From NCBI GenBank assembly GCA_027624955.1, contig JAQBTG010000036.1, forward strand, positions 1-41,766: a DNA stretch of 41,766 nt. The letters run 5' to 3'. Numbering within the stretch: the stretch's first letter is position 1; the number at the start of each line of letters is the position of its first letter. The stretch is from Pseudomonadota bacterium. Its GTDB lineage: Bacteria; Pseudomonadota; Alphaproteobacteria; UBA828. The translations under genes were made by a program, and so were the position numbers. This document shows, in pieces, positions 17,531 through 26,661 of this stretch. Under the pieces are notes generated by a model that saw only the letters and a list, made by a program, of their open reading frames with translations, was not told the origin of the DNA and made no database searches.

Positions 17531-18793
17531 ATGAGCAAATTAGACGAACAAGCTATGGCCGCTGCCAGCGCGGTCGATGAAACCCGTCTCTGGCGCCGCA
17601 TGATGGATATGGCGCGCTTTGGCGCCACGCCGGCCGGCGGCGTCAACCGCGCCGCGTTTTCGCCCGAGGATATTGCGGCGCGTAAACTGCTGATCGAATG
17701 GGCCGGCGAGTTTGGCTTCACCACGGCCAGCGACGAGATCGGCAATCTTTATGTGCGTCGCGCCGGTATCTCGTCCGAAGAGGCGCCGGTGGTGACCGGA
17801 AGCCATCTCGACAGCCAGCCCAAAGGCGGCAAGTTCGATGGCGCCTATGGCGTGGTCGGCGGCTTCGAGGCGCTGGAGGCAATCGAGCGCGCTGGCGTTA
17901 AGACGCGCCGCCCGATCGAGGTGGTCGCCTGGAGCAACGAGGAAGGCGGGCGCTTTCAGCCCGGCGCCATGGGCTCCGCCGTGTTCGCCGGTGATTATCC
18001 GCTCGCCGACGCGCTGAAAGCTATCGATCCCGAGGGCGTGGTGCTGGTTGATGCGCTGAAAGAGACTCTTGAATCGACGCCGGGAATTGCCGAACGGAAG
18101 ATGCCGTTTGCGATGGCCGGTTACGTCGAGGCCCATATCGAGCAAGGCCCGCGCCTCGAGAATGACGATCTCACCATCGGCGTGGTCTCGGGCGTGCAGG
18201 GCCTGTGTTGGTATCGCGTCGAAGTGTTCGGCGTCGAAGCCCATGCCGGTACCGCGCCCCTAAAGGGCCGCAAGGACGCGCTTAAATCGGCGGTCTCGAT
18301 TGTCGCCGCGCTGGAAGATTTGATGGCCGATGAAAGCGACACCGTTCGCTTCACTGTCGGGCGCTTCGAGTGCGGCCCTGGCGCGCCCAGCACGGTGCCG
18401 AGCCATGTCCTCTTTACCGTCGATTTTCGCCATCCCGATCTCGCGACATTTGTGGAACTGGGCGGGCGCATAAAAGCTGTGTGCGAAGCTCATGCGCGCG
18501 GCTGCCGGGTAACCGTCGAGCGCATCATGTATTCCGAGCCCGTGCTGTTCGATCCCGGCGTCATCGAATTGGTGCGTGACAGCGCCCAGGCGCTCGATCT
18601 TCCGAATATGGATATGGTCTCGGGTGCTGGGCACGACGCCATGCATGTTGCCGGATTGTACCCAGCGGGCATGATCTTCGTGCCGTGCGAAAATGGCCTC
18701 AGCCACAACGAAGCCGAGAACGCCAGCGCGCCCGACCTCGCCGCCGGTGCCCGGGTGCTTGCCGCCTGTCTCGTCGGCCTAGCCAACCGCTAA
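17531..18793 (+). CDS. M20-family N-carbamoyl-L-amino-acid hydrolase / allantoate amidohydrolase
   Basis: This 420-residue binuclear-metal amidohydrolase belongs to the hydantoinase/carbamoylase (HyuC, AmaB, AllC) group, which removes the carbamoyl or ureido group from N-carbamoyl amino acids or allantoate. Metal ligands are visible: H92 in TGSHLDSQP, D103 in KFDGAYG, E137/E138 in WSNEEGGRF, H202 in EAHIEQGP and H392 in GLSHNEAE. The dimerisation/lid domain sits between the HIEQGP and GAGHDAMH blocks. It is the natural partner of both the PuuE homologs (allantoate) and HyuAB (N-carbamoyl amino acids), so the sequence alone does not decide the substrate. The start follows the NTF2-like stop by 7 bp, and the flavoprotein gene begins 5 bp after its own stop. 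Confidence 0.88.
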   Translation: MSKLDEQAMAAASAVDETRLWRRMMDMARFGATPAGGVNRAAFSPEDIAARKLLIEWAGEFGFTTASDEIGNLYVRRAGISSEEAPVVTGSHLDSQPKGGKFDGAYGVVGGFEALEAIERAGVKTRRPIEVVAWSNEEGGRFQPGAMGSAVFAGDYPLADALKAIDPEGVVLVDALKETLESTPGIAERKMPFAMAGYVEAHIEQGPRLENDDLTIGVVSGVQGLCWYRVEVFGVEAHAGTAPLKGRKDALKSAVSIVAALEDLMADESDTVRFTVGRFECGPGAPSTVPSHVLFTVDFRHPDLATFVELGGRIKAVCEAHARGCRVTVERIMYSEPVLFDPGVIELVRDSAQALDLPNMDMVSGAGHDAMHVAGLYPAGMIFVPCENGLSHNEAENASAPDLAAGARVLAACLVGLANR

Positions 18794-18798
18794 AAGTC

Positions 18799-20280
18799 AT
18801 GGACAAATTCAGCGCCGATGTCGCCATCGTCGGGGCCGGCAATGCCGCTCTCTGCGCCGCCCTCGCGGCAGCCGAAGCAGGAGCCAGCGTCGTCGTGTTG
18901 GAGGCAGCACCCGAAGGCGAGCGCGGCGGCAATTCCGCCTATACAGCAGGCGCCATGCGCACCGTCTTTGACGGCATCGCCGATGTCCGCAAACTGGTTC
19001 CCGACATCAATGACGAAGACGCCAAAAAAACCGATTTCGGCAGTTATTCGTTCGATCAATATTTTGATGACATGGCGCGCATCACGCAGCACCGCGCCGA
19101 TCCCGATCTGCTTGAAATCCTGATCCGCCAAAGCCTGCCGACGCTCGAATGGATGCGTGGCCACGGCGTGCGCTTTCAGCCGAGCTATGGCCGCCAAGCC
19201 TTCAAGGTGGATGGCCGCTTCAAGTTTTGGGGCGGCCTCGCAGTCGAAACCTGGGGCGGCGGGCCTGGCTTGGTGCAGGCGCTGTTCGACGGCGCAAGCC
19301 AAGCAGGGGTACGCGTGGTGTACGGTGCGCGTGCCCGCGAGTTGGTGCTGGGCGGCGGGCGCGTTGAAGGCGTACGCGCGAGTTTACGCGGCGGCGAGAC
19401 GCTCGAAATTGCCGCCGGCGCAGTGGTTTTGGCGAGCGGTGGCTTCGAAGCCAACGCGGAAATGCGCGCGCGCTACCTCGGCCCGGGTTGGGACCTCGCC
19501 AAGGTGCGTGGCTCGCGCCACAATATGGGCGACGGAATCCAGATGGCGCTTGCAGTCGGTGCCGAGCCGTTCGGCAACTGGTCCGGTTGCCATGCGGTCG
19601 GCTGGGATATGAACGCGCCGCCTTACGGTGATCTCGCGGTTGGCGACGGCTTTCAAAAGCACAGCTATCCGTTCGGCATCATGGTCAACGCGCTGGGCCA
19701 GCGCTTCCTCGATGAGGGCGCCGATTTTCGCAACTACACTTACGCCAAATACGGCCGTGAAATTCTCGCCCAGCCCGGCCAGTTCGCCTGGCAGATTTTC
19801 GACGCCAAAGTGACGCATTTGCTGCGCGACGAATACCGCATCCGCGAGGTCACCCGCGTGACGGCGGACAGCATTGGGGATCTAGCCGCCAAGATGGAAG
19901 GCGTCGATGCCGCGCGTCTAGCCCGGACGATCGGCGAATTCAACACCGCCGTACAGACGGACGTGGCGTTTGATCCCAATGTCAAGGATGGCCGTGGCAC
20001 GGCCGGCCTGGCGGTCGCCAAATCAAATTGGGCCAATCCGCTCGATACCCCGCCCTATGAAGCCTACGGCGTCACCTGCGGAATCACCTTTACCTTTGGC
20101 GGCTTGCATATTGACGGCAACGGGCGGGTGCTTGATGTTGCCGCGGACCCGATCCCCGGCCTCTATGCGGCGGGCGAGTTGGTCGGCGGGTTGTTCTATT
20201 TCAACTATCCCGGCGGCACCGGTTTAACGGCCGGCGCCGTGTTCGGCCGCCGCGCCGGCAGCGCGGCAGCCAAAAGCTAA
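18799..20280 (+). CDS. FAD-dependent dehydrogenase, TcuA (tricarballylate dehydrogenase)/fumarate reductase flavoprotein type
   Basis: This 493-residue flavoprotein has the N-terminal FAD-binding motif VAIVGAGNAALCAALAAAEA and the following RGGNSAYTAGAMR block, which is typical of the TcuA branch of the fumarate reductase/succinate dehydrogenase flavoprotein family. The C-terminal GGLHIDGNGRVLD and GLYAAGELVGGLFYFNYPGGTG blocks complete the FAD site. TcuA oxidises tricarballylate to cis-aconitate, but many homologs reduce or oxidise other substrates. The ATG at 18799 is chosen over a longer frame because the extension would overlap the M20 gene and has unrelated sequence. It is the last gene of the rightward arm, convergent with hyuB 30 bp away. 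No TcuB or TcuC partner is nearby. Confidence 0.8.
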   Translation: MDKFSADVAIVGAGNAALCAALAAAEAGASVVVLEAAPEGERGGNSAYTAGAMRTVFDGIADVRKLVPDINDEDAKKTDFGSYSFDQYFDDMARITQHRADPDLLEILIRQSLPTLEWMRGHGVRFQPSYGRQAFKVDGRFKFWGGLAVETWGGGPGLVQALFDGASQAGVRVVYGARARELVLGGGRVEGVRASLRGGETLEIAAGAVVLASGGFEANAEMRARYLGPGWDLAKVRGSRHNMGDGIQMALAVGAEPFGNWSGCHAVGWDMNAPPYGDLAVGDGFQKHSYPFGIMVNALGQRFLDEGADFRNYTYAKYGREILAQPGQFAWQIFDAKVTHLLRDEYRIREVTRVTADSIGDLAAKMEGVDAARLARTIGEFNTAVQTDVAFDPNVKDGRGTAGLAVAKSNWANPLDTPPYEAYGVTCGITFTFGGLHIDGNGRVLDVAADPIPGLYAAGELVGGLFYFNYPGGTGLTAGAVFGRRAGSAAAKS

Positions 20281-20310
20281 AACCGACGCCCTGGCCACCT
20301 AAGTGCGGCG

Positions 20311-22308
20311 TTATTCTGCCGCTTCGCCGAGTTCGGCGAGGTTGTCGTTCCAATGGTCGGCGCTGCGCTTTTGCATCGAGGCGCGGTTCTGCTCGGTCGA
20401 TATCGGCATTAGCTCGCCGGTGCCCCAATCGACGATCACGCCGTAGCGCCGGATCATGTCGAAGCTGTTGATTTCGCCTTTGGCATAGCGCGCGGCGATT
20501 GTCGCCGGGTCTTCCTTCAGCCAGCCGCGGCGTGACTTGGCGATCTCACGCCGCGCCGCCTTGGTGGCTTCGACATCGACCTCATACTGCTCAAGATCCT
20601 TGTCGATCACTTTCAAGACGACGCCGTAATCCATCTTGGCCCGCCCGATTGAAACATAATCTTCTTCGACATCGAGCATCACCGCCGCCGGATCGCGCTC
20701 TAACGGATCGCCGAGCCCGCCGCCGCCGGCGGTCGGGCGGCTGAACATATCGCCTGGTTCGATATCGACATCGGAGAAAATAGTGCCGAGCCATTCCTTC
20801 TCGCCGGTCGCGGCGCGTTTCACCCAGAGGCCGTGCGGCATCGACGGCAGGCCGCCTTTGATGCCCCAGACGATGGCGCGCTCGCGGTCGCAAATATAGG
20901 ACAGCACGGTACTCTCAGCTTCGCGCAGCGTGCTCGTTTTGACCACGCCGGTGCCGCCGCGGAATTTTCCTGGCCCGGCTGAATCGCACTGAATTTCGAA
21001 TTCATTGGCGAGGATCGGCGACAGCCGCTCCTGGCCCTCGATCGGCTGGGTCTGCAGGCCGGTACCGAAGCAGGCGGTGGTGACGTTGCAACCGTCCTTG
21101 GTGGAACGGCCGCCCCAGCCGCCGGGCAGCCAGTCATAAAACATGAAGATCGGGTTGCCCTCGTGGCGCGTATCGCGCCCGCCGGTGAGCAGATATTCGA
21201 GATTGAAGGCGCAGGCCATGGCGCGGTGCGGGAAGATGTCGGACCAGATTTCATAGATCGAATTCATGATCTTTTCGAACGGCATCAGGAAGCCGGTCAC
21301 CGCCACGGGCCAACGCGCATCGACGATGGAATTCTCCGGCGCGATGACCTTGATCGGCCGATAGAAGCCGGAATTGAGCGGCAAGTCCGGGAAGTAGGTT
21401 TTCATGCCCGCGACGACGCCTGAGAATGTGGCACCGAAAGCGGAATTATAAAGCGTGCTGATGGTGTTATGGCTGCCGGTGAAATCGTAGGTCACCTCGT
21501 CGCCCTTGATTGTCAATTTCACGCAGATCGGAATGAGCCCTTCTTCGGCCCCCGGATCGCGGTCGATATAATCCACGGTCTCCCAGGTGCCGTCAGGCAG
21601 ATCGGCGATGCGCTGGCGCGTCGCCATCTCGACATAGTCTTGCACTTCCTTGAAGCCGGTGACCACCGTGTCTTTACCGTATTTATCCACGAGACGAAGA
21701 ATCTCGCGCTCGGCCACCCGCGTTGCTTCGATCTGGGCGTGCATGTCGCCGATGACGGATTTGGGGTCGCGCGTATTGGCCGCGATCATGTTGGCCACGT
21801 CCTCGCGTAACACGCCCTGGTCAACAATGCGCACCGGCGTGAGGCGGATGCCTTCGCGGAACATTTCCTTGGCCTTCACATCGAACGAGCCGGGCACGCT
21901 GCCGCCAACGTCCGACCAATGGCCGTTCGATTGGCTGAAGGCGATGATCTCGTCGCCGACAAATACCGGGCGGATCAAGCGGACATCGTTGAAATGGGTA
22001 CCGCCGGCATAAGGATCGTTGATGATATAGACGTCGCCCGGTTTCATCGTGCCTTTGAAGACGCGAATCACATCCTTGCAGGTATAATGCAAAGTCCCGA
22101 CATGCACGGCGATGTCCTGGTTGCCTTGGGCGATCGAATCGCCGTTGGCATCATTCAGCGCCGAAGAGAAATCGCGATTGTAGATGACGAAGGAATAGCA
22201 GGTCCGAAGCACCTGCTCGGCCATCTGATCAACGATGGTGATGAAGGAGTTTTTGAGCACCTCGAAGGTGACCGGATCGAGGGTGAGGCCGGTTTTGGCG
22301 TAACTCAT
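20311..22308 (-). CDS. hyuB: Hydantoinase B / N-methylhydantoinase or oxoprolinase beta subunit
   Basis: This 665-residue protein is the HyuB-type subunit of an ATP-dependent hydantoinase/oxoprolinase. Family blocks are seen: DPVTFEVLKNSF, YNRDFSSALNDANGDSIAQGNQ, YIINDPYAGGTHFNDV, the GHWSDVGGSVPGS segment and the later FDWLPGGWGGR-type region (FYDWLPGGWGGRSTKDG). It acts with HyuA to open a five-membered lactam or imide ring such as N-methylhydantoin or 5-oxoproline using ATP. The start at 22308 overlaps the hyuA stop as ATGA and has GGAGG upstream; an in-frame ATG at 22347 lies inside hyuA and is not favoured. The last roughly 100 residues, rich in charged residues, extend beyond the usual HyuB core. 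Acetone or acetophenone carboxylase relatives share the fold but need extra subunits not found here. Confidence 0.87.
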   Translation of the reverse strand: MSYAKTGLTLDPVTFEVLKNSFITIVDQMAEQVLRTCYSFVIYNRDFSSALNDANGDSIAQGNQDIAVHVGTLHYTCKDVIRVFKGTMKPGDVYIINDPYAGGTHFNDVRLIRPVFVGDEIIAFSQSNGHWSDVGGSVPGSFDVKAKEMFREGIRLTPVRIVDQGVLREDVANMIAANTRDPKSVIGDMHAQIEATRVAEREILRLVDKYGKDTVVTGFKEVQDYVEMATRQRIADLPDGTWETVDYIDRDPGAEEGLIPICVKLTIKGDEVTYDFTGSHNTISTLYNSAFGATFSGVVAGMKTYFPDLPLNSGFYRPIKVIAPENSIVDARWPVAVTGFLMPFEKIMNSIYEIWSDIFPHRAMACAFNLEYLLTGGRDTRHEGNPIFMFYDWLPGGWGGRSTKDGCNVTTACFGTGLQTQPIEGQERLSPILANEFEIQCDSAGPGKFRGGTGVVKTSTLREAESTVLSYICDRERAIVWGIKGGLPSMPHGLWVKRAATGEKEWLGTIFSDVDIEPGDMFSRPTAGGGGLGDPLERDPAAVMLDVEEDYVSIGRAKMDYGVVLKVIDKDLEQYEVDVEATKAARREIAKSRRGWLKEDPATIAARYAKGEINSFDMIRRYGVIVDWGTGELMPISTEQNRASMQKRSADHWNDNLAELGEAAE

Positions 22309-24347
22309 TTGGAATCCTCCGCGACGTAAATTCGGATGTTGTGCCACTCGTCTACTTCGGCCCGCACATCGGGCGGGATGACGGTCGTTGAATCGAGCTG
22401 CTCGACAATCGCCGGGCCGTGGAACGTGGCGCCCGCGGCTAGGTCTTCATGGCGGTAGATCGGCGTGTCAATCGGCGCGTCCTGGCCGTCGAACGCGACC
22501 ATACGGGTGGCGCTGGCCACCGGTTTGGCGCCGGTTTTCTCGTGGCGCTGCAATTCGGCCTTTTGCGTGACCCCGATGGCGGTCAGGTTTAAGCGGAACA
22601 GGTCAATGGCGGCATCGTCACGGCGAAAGGCGTATTCGCGCTCATGATCGCGGTGGAAGGCCTCCACGGCGTCATCTACTGACGTAAACGGCGCGCTGAC
22701 TGGTACCGTGAGCGAGCGCCACTGGCCCTCATACATCATGTCGACGGCGCGTTGCAAAAGCATGTCCTTGGGTTCGACGCCCTCAGTTTTCAGCCGTCCC
22801 CGGGCTTCGTCTTCCATCTCAGTAAATTTGGCCTCGATGTCGCTGGCGTCGGCCTTGCTGGCTGGCATCAAATAGCTCTGTGCCAGGTCATGGCGGATAT
22901 CGACGAGGAGACAGCCAAGCGCCGACGTGACGCCCGGATTGGGTGGTATGATAACCGTCGGGATTGCCAGCTCTATCGCCAGCGCCACGCCGTGCAGGGC
23001 GCCCGCGCCGCCGAACGCGACGAGGCAGAAATCGCGCGGATCGTAGCCCCGGCTGATCGAGATAAGCCGCACCGCATCGGCCATGTTGGCGTTGGCGACG
23101 CTGACGATGGACTTGGCAGCTTCGTCCTTCGACATGCCAAGCGGCTTGGCGACGCCGTTGATCACCGCGTTTTCGGCGGCCGCGCCATCGAGCTTGATAC
23201 TGCCGCCGGCGAGCGATGTGCCAAGGCGGCCCAACGTCACATTGGCGTCGGTGTTGGTCGGTACGTCGTTGCCGCGGCCATAACAGGCCGGTCCCGGATC
23301 GGCGCCAGCCGATTGCGGGCCGTTATGCAGCGCGCCCACATCGTCGATCCAGGCAAGCGAGCCGCCGCCTGCGCCGATGGTGAGCACTTCGATGCTGGGG
23401 AAGCGGATGGGATGGCCAAACTCAATGCCCCATTCCTTGGTGACGCGCGATTGCCCGCCGTAAACCAGCGACACGTCGCAGCTTGTGCCGCCCATATCGA
23501 GGCCGATCGAGTTTTCATAACCGCACAGCATAGCAATATGACGGCTGGCGATAGCGCCCGCCGCAATGCCCGAGCCGGCTAAACGTCCGGCGAAATGCTG
23601 CGCGGTGGCAGGTGTCATCACGCCGCCGCCCGAATGCAGCAACAACAGATCGCTCTTATAGCCACCGGCTTTGAGTTCGCTACTCATGCGCTTTACGTAG
23701 CGTCCGATCACCGGGCTGAGAATGGAATTAACCACCGTTGTCGAGAAGCGCTCATGCTCGAAAATTTCGGGCAAGGTATCGCTCGACGTGGTGATATCCG
23801 CATCCGGCACTTCGGCCTTGAGGATTTCCAGCAGGCGCTGTTCGTGCACCGGGTTCATGTAGGAATTCATCAAGCAGATGGCGATCGATTCGACGCCTCG
23901 CTTTTTCAATACCCGCCCCACTTCGCGGGCTTCATCTTCATTGAGCGCCTCGACGATCTGGCCGCCGTGATCGATGCGTTCGGTGACCACCAGCCGGTCA
24001 CGCCGGCGGATATAGGGCGGCGCGACATCCTTATAGGTGTCCCACAGCTCTTCTTTATTAGCGCGGCGAATTTCGATCACATCGCGAAAGCCGCGCGTAC
24101 ACACCATGGCGGCGGGCGGCAGGCGGCGCGTGAGGAGCGCGTTGGTGGCGATCGTCGTGCCATGCGAAAACAGTGTCACGTCCTTGAGATCGACCTTGGC
24201 TTCGCGCAATCCGTTTAAGGTGCCCTCCAGCGGATCATCCGGAGTGGATGAAGTCTTGGCCACACGGACCTGGCCGGTGGCCTCGTCCATGACGCAAATA
24301 TCCGTAAACGTCCCGCCGATATCGACGGCTACTCTAAGGTTAGACAC
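22305..24347 (-). CDS. hyuA: Hydantoinase A / N-methylhydantoinase or oxoprolinase alpha subunit
   Basis: This 680-residue ATP-binding subunit pairs with HyuB. The N-terminal VDIGGTFTDICV (8-19) is the phosphate-binding signature of the hydantoinase/oxoprolinase N-terminal domain. The central part has LLLHSGGGVMTPATA and SIGLDMGGTSCDVSLV, the second actin-like ATPase signature, and later DPGPACYGRG and LVAFGGAGALHG. The ring substrate is phosphorylated by ATP and then hydrolysed. N-methylhydantoin to N-carbamoylsarcosine is the reaction that best fits the N-carbamoylsarcosine-amidase-like gene at 12194; 5-oxoproline is the main alternative. It is the first gene of a two-gene leftward operon with a candidate promoter at 24384-24411. 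Confidence 0.9.
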   Translation of the reverse strand: MSNLRVAVDIGGTFTDICVMDEATGQVRVAKTSSTPDDPLEGTLNGLREAKVDLKDVTLFSHGTTIATNALLTRRLPPAAMVCTRGFRDVIEIRRANKEELWDTYKDVAPPYIRRRDRLVVTERIDHGGQIVEALNEDEAREVGRVLKKRGVESIAICLMNSYMNPVHEQRLLEILKAEVPDADITTSSDTLPEIFEHERFSTTVVNSILSPVIGRYVKRMSSELKAGGYKSDLLLLHSGGGVMTPATAQHFAGRLAGSGIAAGAIASRHIAMLCGYENSIGLDMGGTSCDVSLVYGGQSRVTKEWGIEFGHPIRFPSIEVLTIGAGGGSLAWIDDVGALHNGPQSAGADPGPACYGRGNDVPTNTDANVTLGRLGTSLAGGSIKLDGAAAENAVINGVAKPLGMSKDEAAKSIVSVANANMADAVRLISISRGYDPRDFCLVAFGGAGALHGVALAIELAIPTVIIPPNPGVTSALGCLLVDIRHDLAQSYLMPASKADASDIEAKFTEMEDEARGRLKTEGVEPKDMLLQRAVDMMYEGQWRSLTVPVSAPFTSVDDAVEAFHRDHEREYAFRRDDAAIDLFRLNLTAIGVTQKAELQRHEKTGAKPVASATRMVAFDGQDAPIDTPIYRHEDLAAGATFHGPAIVEQLDSTTVIPPDVRAEVDEWHNIRIYVAEDSK

Positions 24348-24383
24348 CCCGCAAACACTCCCCTCACATATATACAGGCCGCC

Positions 24384-24411
24384 ACTTTATCTTCCGCACG
24401 CGGGAGGTCAA
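24384..24411 (-). promoter_or_regulatory. Candidate sigma70 promoter for hyuAB
   Basis: On the minus strand a -35 box TTGACC (24411-24406) and a -10 box TAAAGT (24389-24384) are separated by 16 bp, about 37 bp upstream of the hyuA start. The spacer holds a short dyad CCGC-GT-GCGG that could be an operator. Box scores are five of six and four of six. Confidence 0.4.
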
Positions 24412-24420
24412 TTGCCCAAA

Positions 24421-25626
24421 TTAGGCGCTGCGCTCTACCCGCGCCCAGGCCAGGGCGGCGCCGCATAAAACGCTGAGAACGGCGAACCCGCCGACCAGGG
24501 GCAACAGGGTGCCGTCATAGCTTTGCCCGATCAAGGTGCCGAAGACGACCGTAATCAGCCAGGATAGGGTGCCGATGACGCTGGCCGCGATGCCGGCGAT
24601 ATGCCCCATCGGCGTCATCGCCAAGGCGTTGAGATTGCCGAACATAATGCCGAGGCAAAAAAAGATCAGGGCGAGATAGGCCATTGTGCCCCAGATCGGT
24701 GGCGCCCCCGCATAGGCCCAGGTGACGGCGAAATAGGCGACCGACAGCGCTGCCTGGGCCCACGCCGAATAGCTGCAAAGCCGATGCATATCGACAAATG
24801 CGACGAGGCGCGCATTGGCAAGCGTTGCCGCACCGACCGCAATCGTCAGGGAAGAGAAATAAAACGGGAAATAATCGCCGACCAGATAAAGTTCCTGAAA
24901 TATCTGTTGCGCCGAATTGATGTAGCCGAACACCGAGCTGAACACCAAACCGCTGGCGATGGTGTAGGCGAGGGCCGGGCGTGAGGCGAGAATTTCGCGC
25001 GTCGCTGCGGCGATAGGGCGCAGTGCAAACGGGCGGCGCGCGGCGGCGGTCAAGGTCTCCTGCTGGCGGATGGCAAACCACACCAAAACCACCAAGCTCG
25101 ACACCAGGAGCAATATAAATATGGCGCGCCACGACGCCACGAACAGGATGCCCTGGCCGATAAACGGCGCCACCATCGGCACCGTGACGAACACGGTAAT
25201 GACGAGCGACATCACGCGCGCCATCGCCGGCCCGGCAAACTGATCGCGCACCAGCGCCATGATCACGATGCGCGGTCCGGCTGCGCCGAGGCCTTGTAGG
25301 AGGCGCCCGGCCAGCATGGTCGGAAAATCGGTTGCCACCATCGAGACGACGCTGCCGGCGGAAAACAATGCGAGGCCGACATAGATCGACGGCTTGCGCC
25401 CGATACTGTCGGACAGCGGGCCGTAAAAAATCTGCCCGAGTGCCATGCCGAGCACCAGCACTGAGACGATATATTGCGCGTCATTGGCGTTGGTGACGGC
25501 GAGATCGCGCCCAATCAACGCCAGCGCCGGTATGGTGATGTCGATCGATAGCGCAAACACCGACATCATGAACGCGGCGAGGGCGATGAATTCGGGGCCA
25601 CGCAGAACAGGCCGGACAGATGTCAT
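24421..25626 (-). CDS. Bcr/CflA-type MFS drug/metabolite efflux transporter
   Basis: This 401-residue membrane protein of the major facilitator superfamily has about 12 hydrophobic segments. The MFS motif A between segments 2 and 3 is present (FYGPLSDSIGRKPSIYVG), and the fourth and fifth segments show the drug:H+ antiporter-1 pattern (RLLQGLGAAGPRIVIMALVRD; then VFVTVPMVAPFIGQGIL). These features place it with the Bcr/CflA group that exports bicyclomycin, chloramphenicol or small metabolites such as amino acids. It lies 73 bp downstream of the hyuA start in the same direction but is transcribed before hyuA, so it could have its own promoter upstream of 25626. No catabolic link is evident. 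Confidence 0.87.
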   Translation of the reverse strand: MTSVRPVLRGPEFIALAAFMMSVFALSIDITIPALALIGRDLAVTNANDAQYIVSVLVLGMALGQIFYGPLSDSIGRKPSIYVGLALFSAGSVVSMVATDFPTMLAGRLLQGLGAAGPRIVIMALVRDQFAGPAMARVMSLVITVFVTVPMVAPFIGQGILFVASWRAIFILLLVSSLVVLVWFAIRQQETLTAAARRPFALRPIAAATREILASRPALAYTIASGLVFSSVFGYINSAQQIFQELYLVGDYFPFYFSSLTIAVGAATLANARLVAFVDMHRLCSYSAWAQAALSVAYFAVTWAYAGAPPIWGTMAYLALIFFCLGIMFGNLNALAMTPMGHIAGIAASVIGTLSWLITVVFGTLIGQSYDGTLLPLVGGFAVLSVLCGAALAWARVERSA

Positions 25627-25657
25627 GAGGGACTGATGGGTTGTGTGTGGGGCGGCG

Positions 25658-26578
25658 TTAAGCGCCGCGCAGAAGCTGGGCGCGGAAGAACGCCACGTTT
25701 ACCACCAATTCGGGCAGCAGATAGTGAAAAAGCTCCGTTACGGGGCGGATTTCAGCCAGCGGCGCGTCCTCTTCTGCCGCCTTCTGGAGCGCCGCGGCAG
25801 TGAAGCCGCCGGGATTGGGCAAGCCGCCGGCAAGTTCCAGCGCACGCGCGAATACCCGGTCGGCCAGTGCCTTATGCGGCGCCGTCACGGCCGAGGATTT
25901 GAGATCGCTCCAGGCCAGGTCGAAATAGCTCGGCCAGCGCGCCAAGGCGCGATAGTCGGTGTTGACGAGCGGCAAGCCGAGCGTCGCCATGATATCGTCA
26001 TAGACTCCCTGGGTCGGTGCATCGGCGTGATGGCGCTCCATCAGCACGAAGGGCTGCGTCACGTTGGGTGCATGGCGCCCTTCGAACGCCGGCGCGCTGT
26101 CACCCGCGCCACCGAATTCGCCGCCCAACAATAGCGCGCGCGTCAATGTGGCGATCATCAGATAGGGAAAATTGCCATGCGAGAAAATCTCGATCATGTC
26201 GCGGATATTTTCGATTTCGCGCCCGCCATAACCATTCTCGGCCAAGCGCTCGCCAAGCGGCGGTGGATTTAGTGCCAGCACGTTTTCTTCGCAAAAATTG
26301 CGCAACTTGCCGACCGCGTCGATGAATGGTTGGCTGGCGCAAAGTGGCCGCAACCCGCGCCATAACTCACTGAAAAAACTAGGATAATGCGCAAACGCCA
26401 TGGTCACGACGCCCATCCACGGCACTTGCAGCACGGTTTTCATATCGTCGTAGCGCGCTGCCAGCTCGCCTTCCGTCGCATATTCCGGAACCGGATGAAT
26501 AACCGGCAGCGGCGCCGGCAGGCGGCGCGGCGGGGTGCCCAGTTTGTTTGCCACCCTGATATTTCCTTCCGTTACCAT
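25658..26578 (-). CDS. DehI-family 2-haloacid dehalogenase homolog
   Basis: This 306-residue protein matches the DehI (group I D,L-2-haloacid dehalogenase, halocarboxylic acid dehydrogenase DehI) family. DehI enzymes are pseudo-dimers of two homologous halves, and both halves are seen: GELAARYDDMKTVLQVPWMG with LWRGLRPLCAS in the first, and TQGVYDDIMATLGLPLVNTDYRALARWP in the second. LGERLAENGYGGREIENIRD also aligns with the family. The TDYRALARWP block holds the likely catalytic aspartate. Known members hydrolyse both enantiomers of 2-haloacids, but distant homologs may not be dehalogenases. A GTG at 26554 with GGAAGG upstream is a plausible alternative start that would remove eight residues. 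It is divergent from the dehydrogenase gene at 26662. Confidence 0.75.
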   Translation of the reverse strand: MVTEGNIRVANKLGTPPRRLPAPLPVIHPVPEYATEGELAARYDDMKTVLQVPWMGVVTMAFAHYPSFFSELWRGLRPLCASQPFIDAVGKLRNFCEENVLALNPPPLGERLAENGYGGREIENIRDMIEIFSHGNFPYLMIATLTRALLLGGEFGGAGDSAPAFEGRHAPNVTQPFVLMERHHADAPTQGVYDDIMATLGLPLVNTDYRALARWPSYFDLAWSDLKSSAVTAPHKALADRVFARALELAGGLPNPGGFTAAALQKAAEEDAPLAEIRPVTELFHYLLPELVVNVAFFRAQLLRGA

Positions 26579-26661
26579 TTGCTGTAAGTACCTGGACCGG
26601 GGAGATTGCGCAAAACCAGTGTTGCCGCAGTCGGTTTCACTCAGGGAATAGGAATCAAAAA

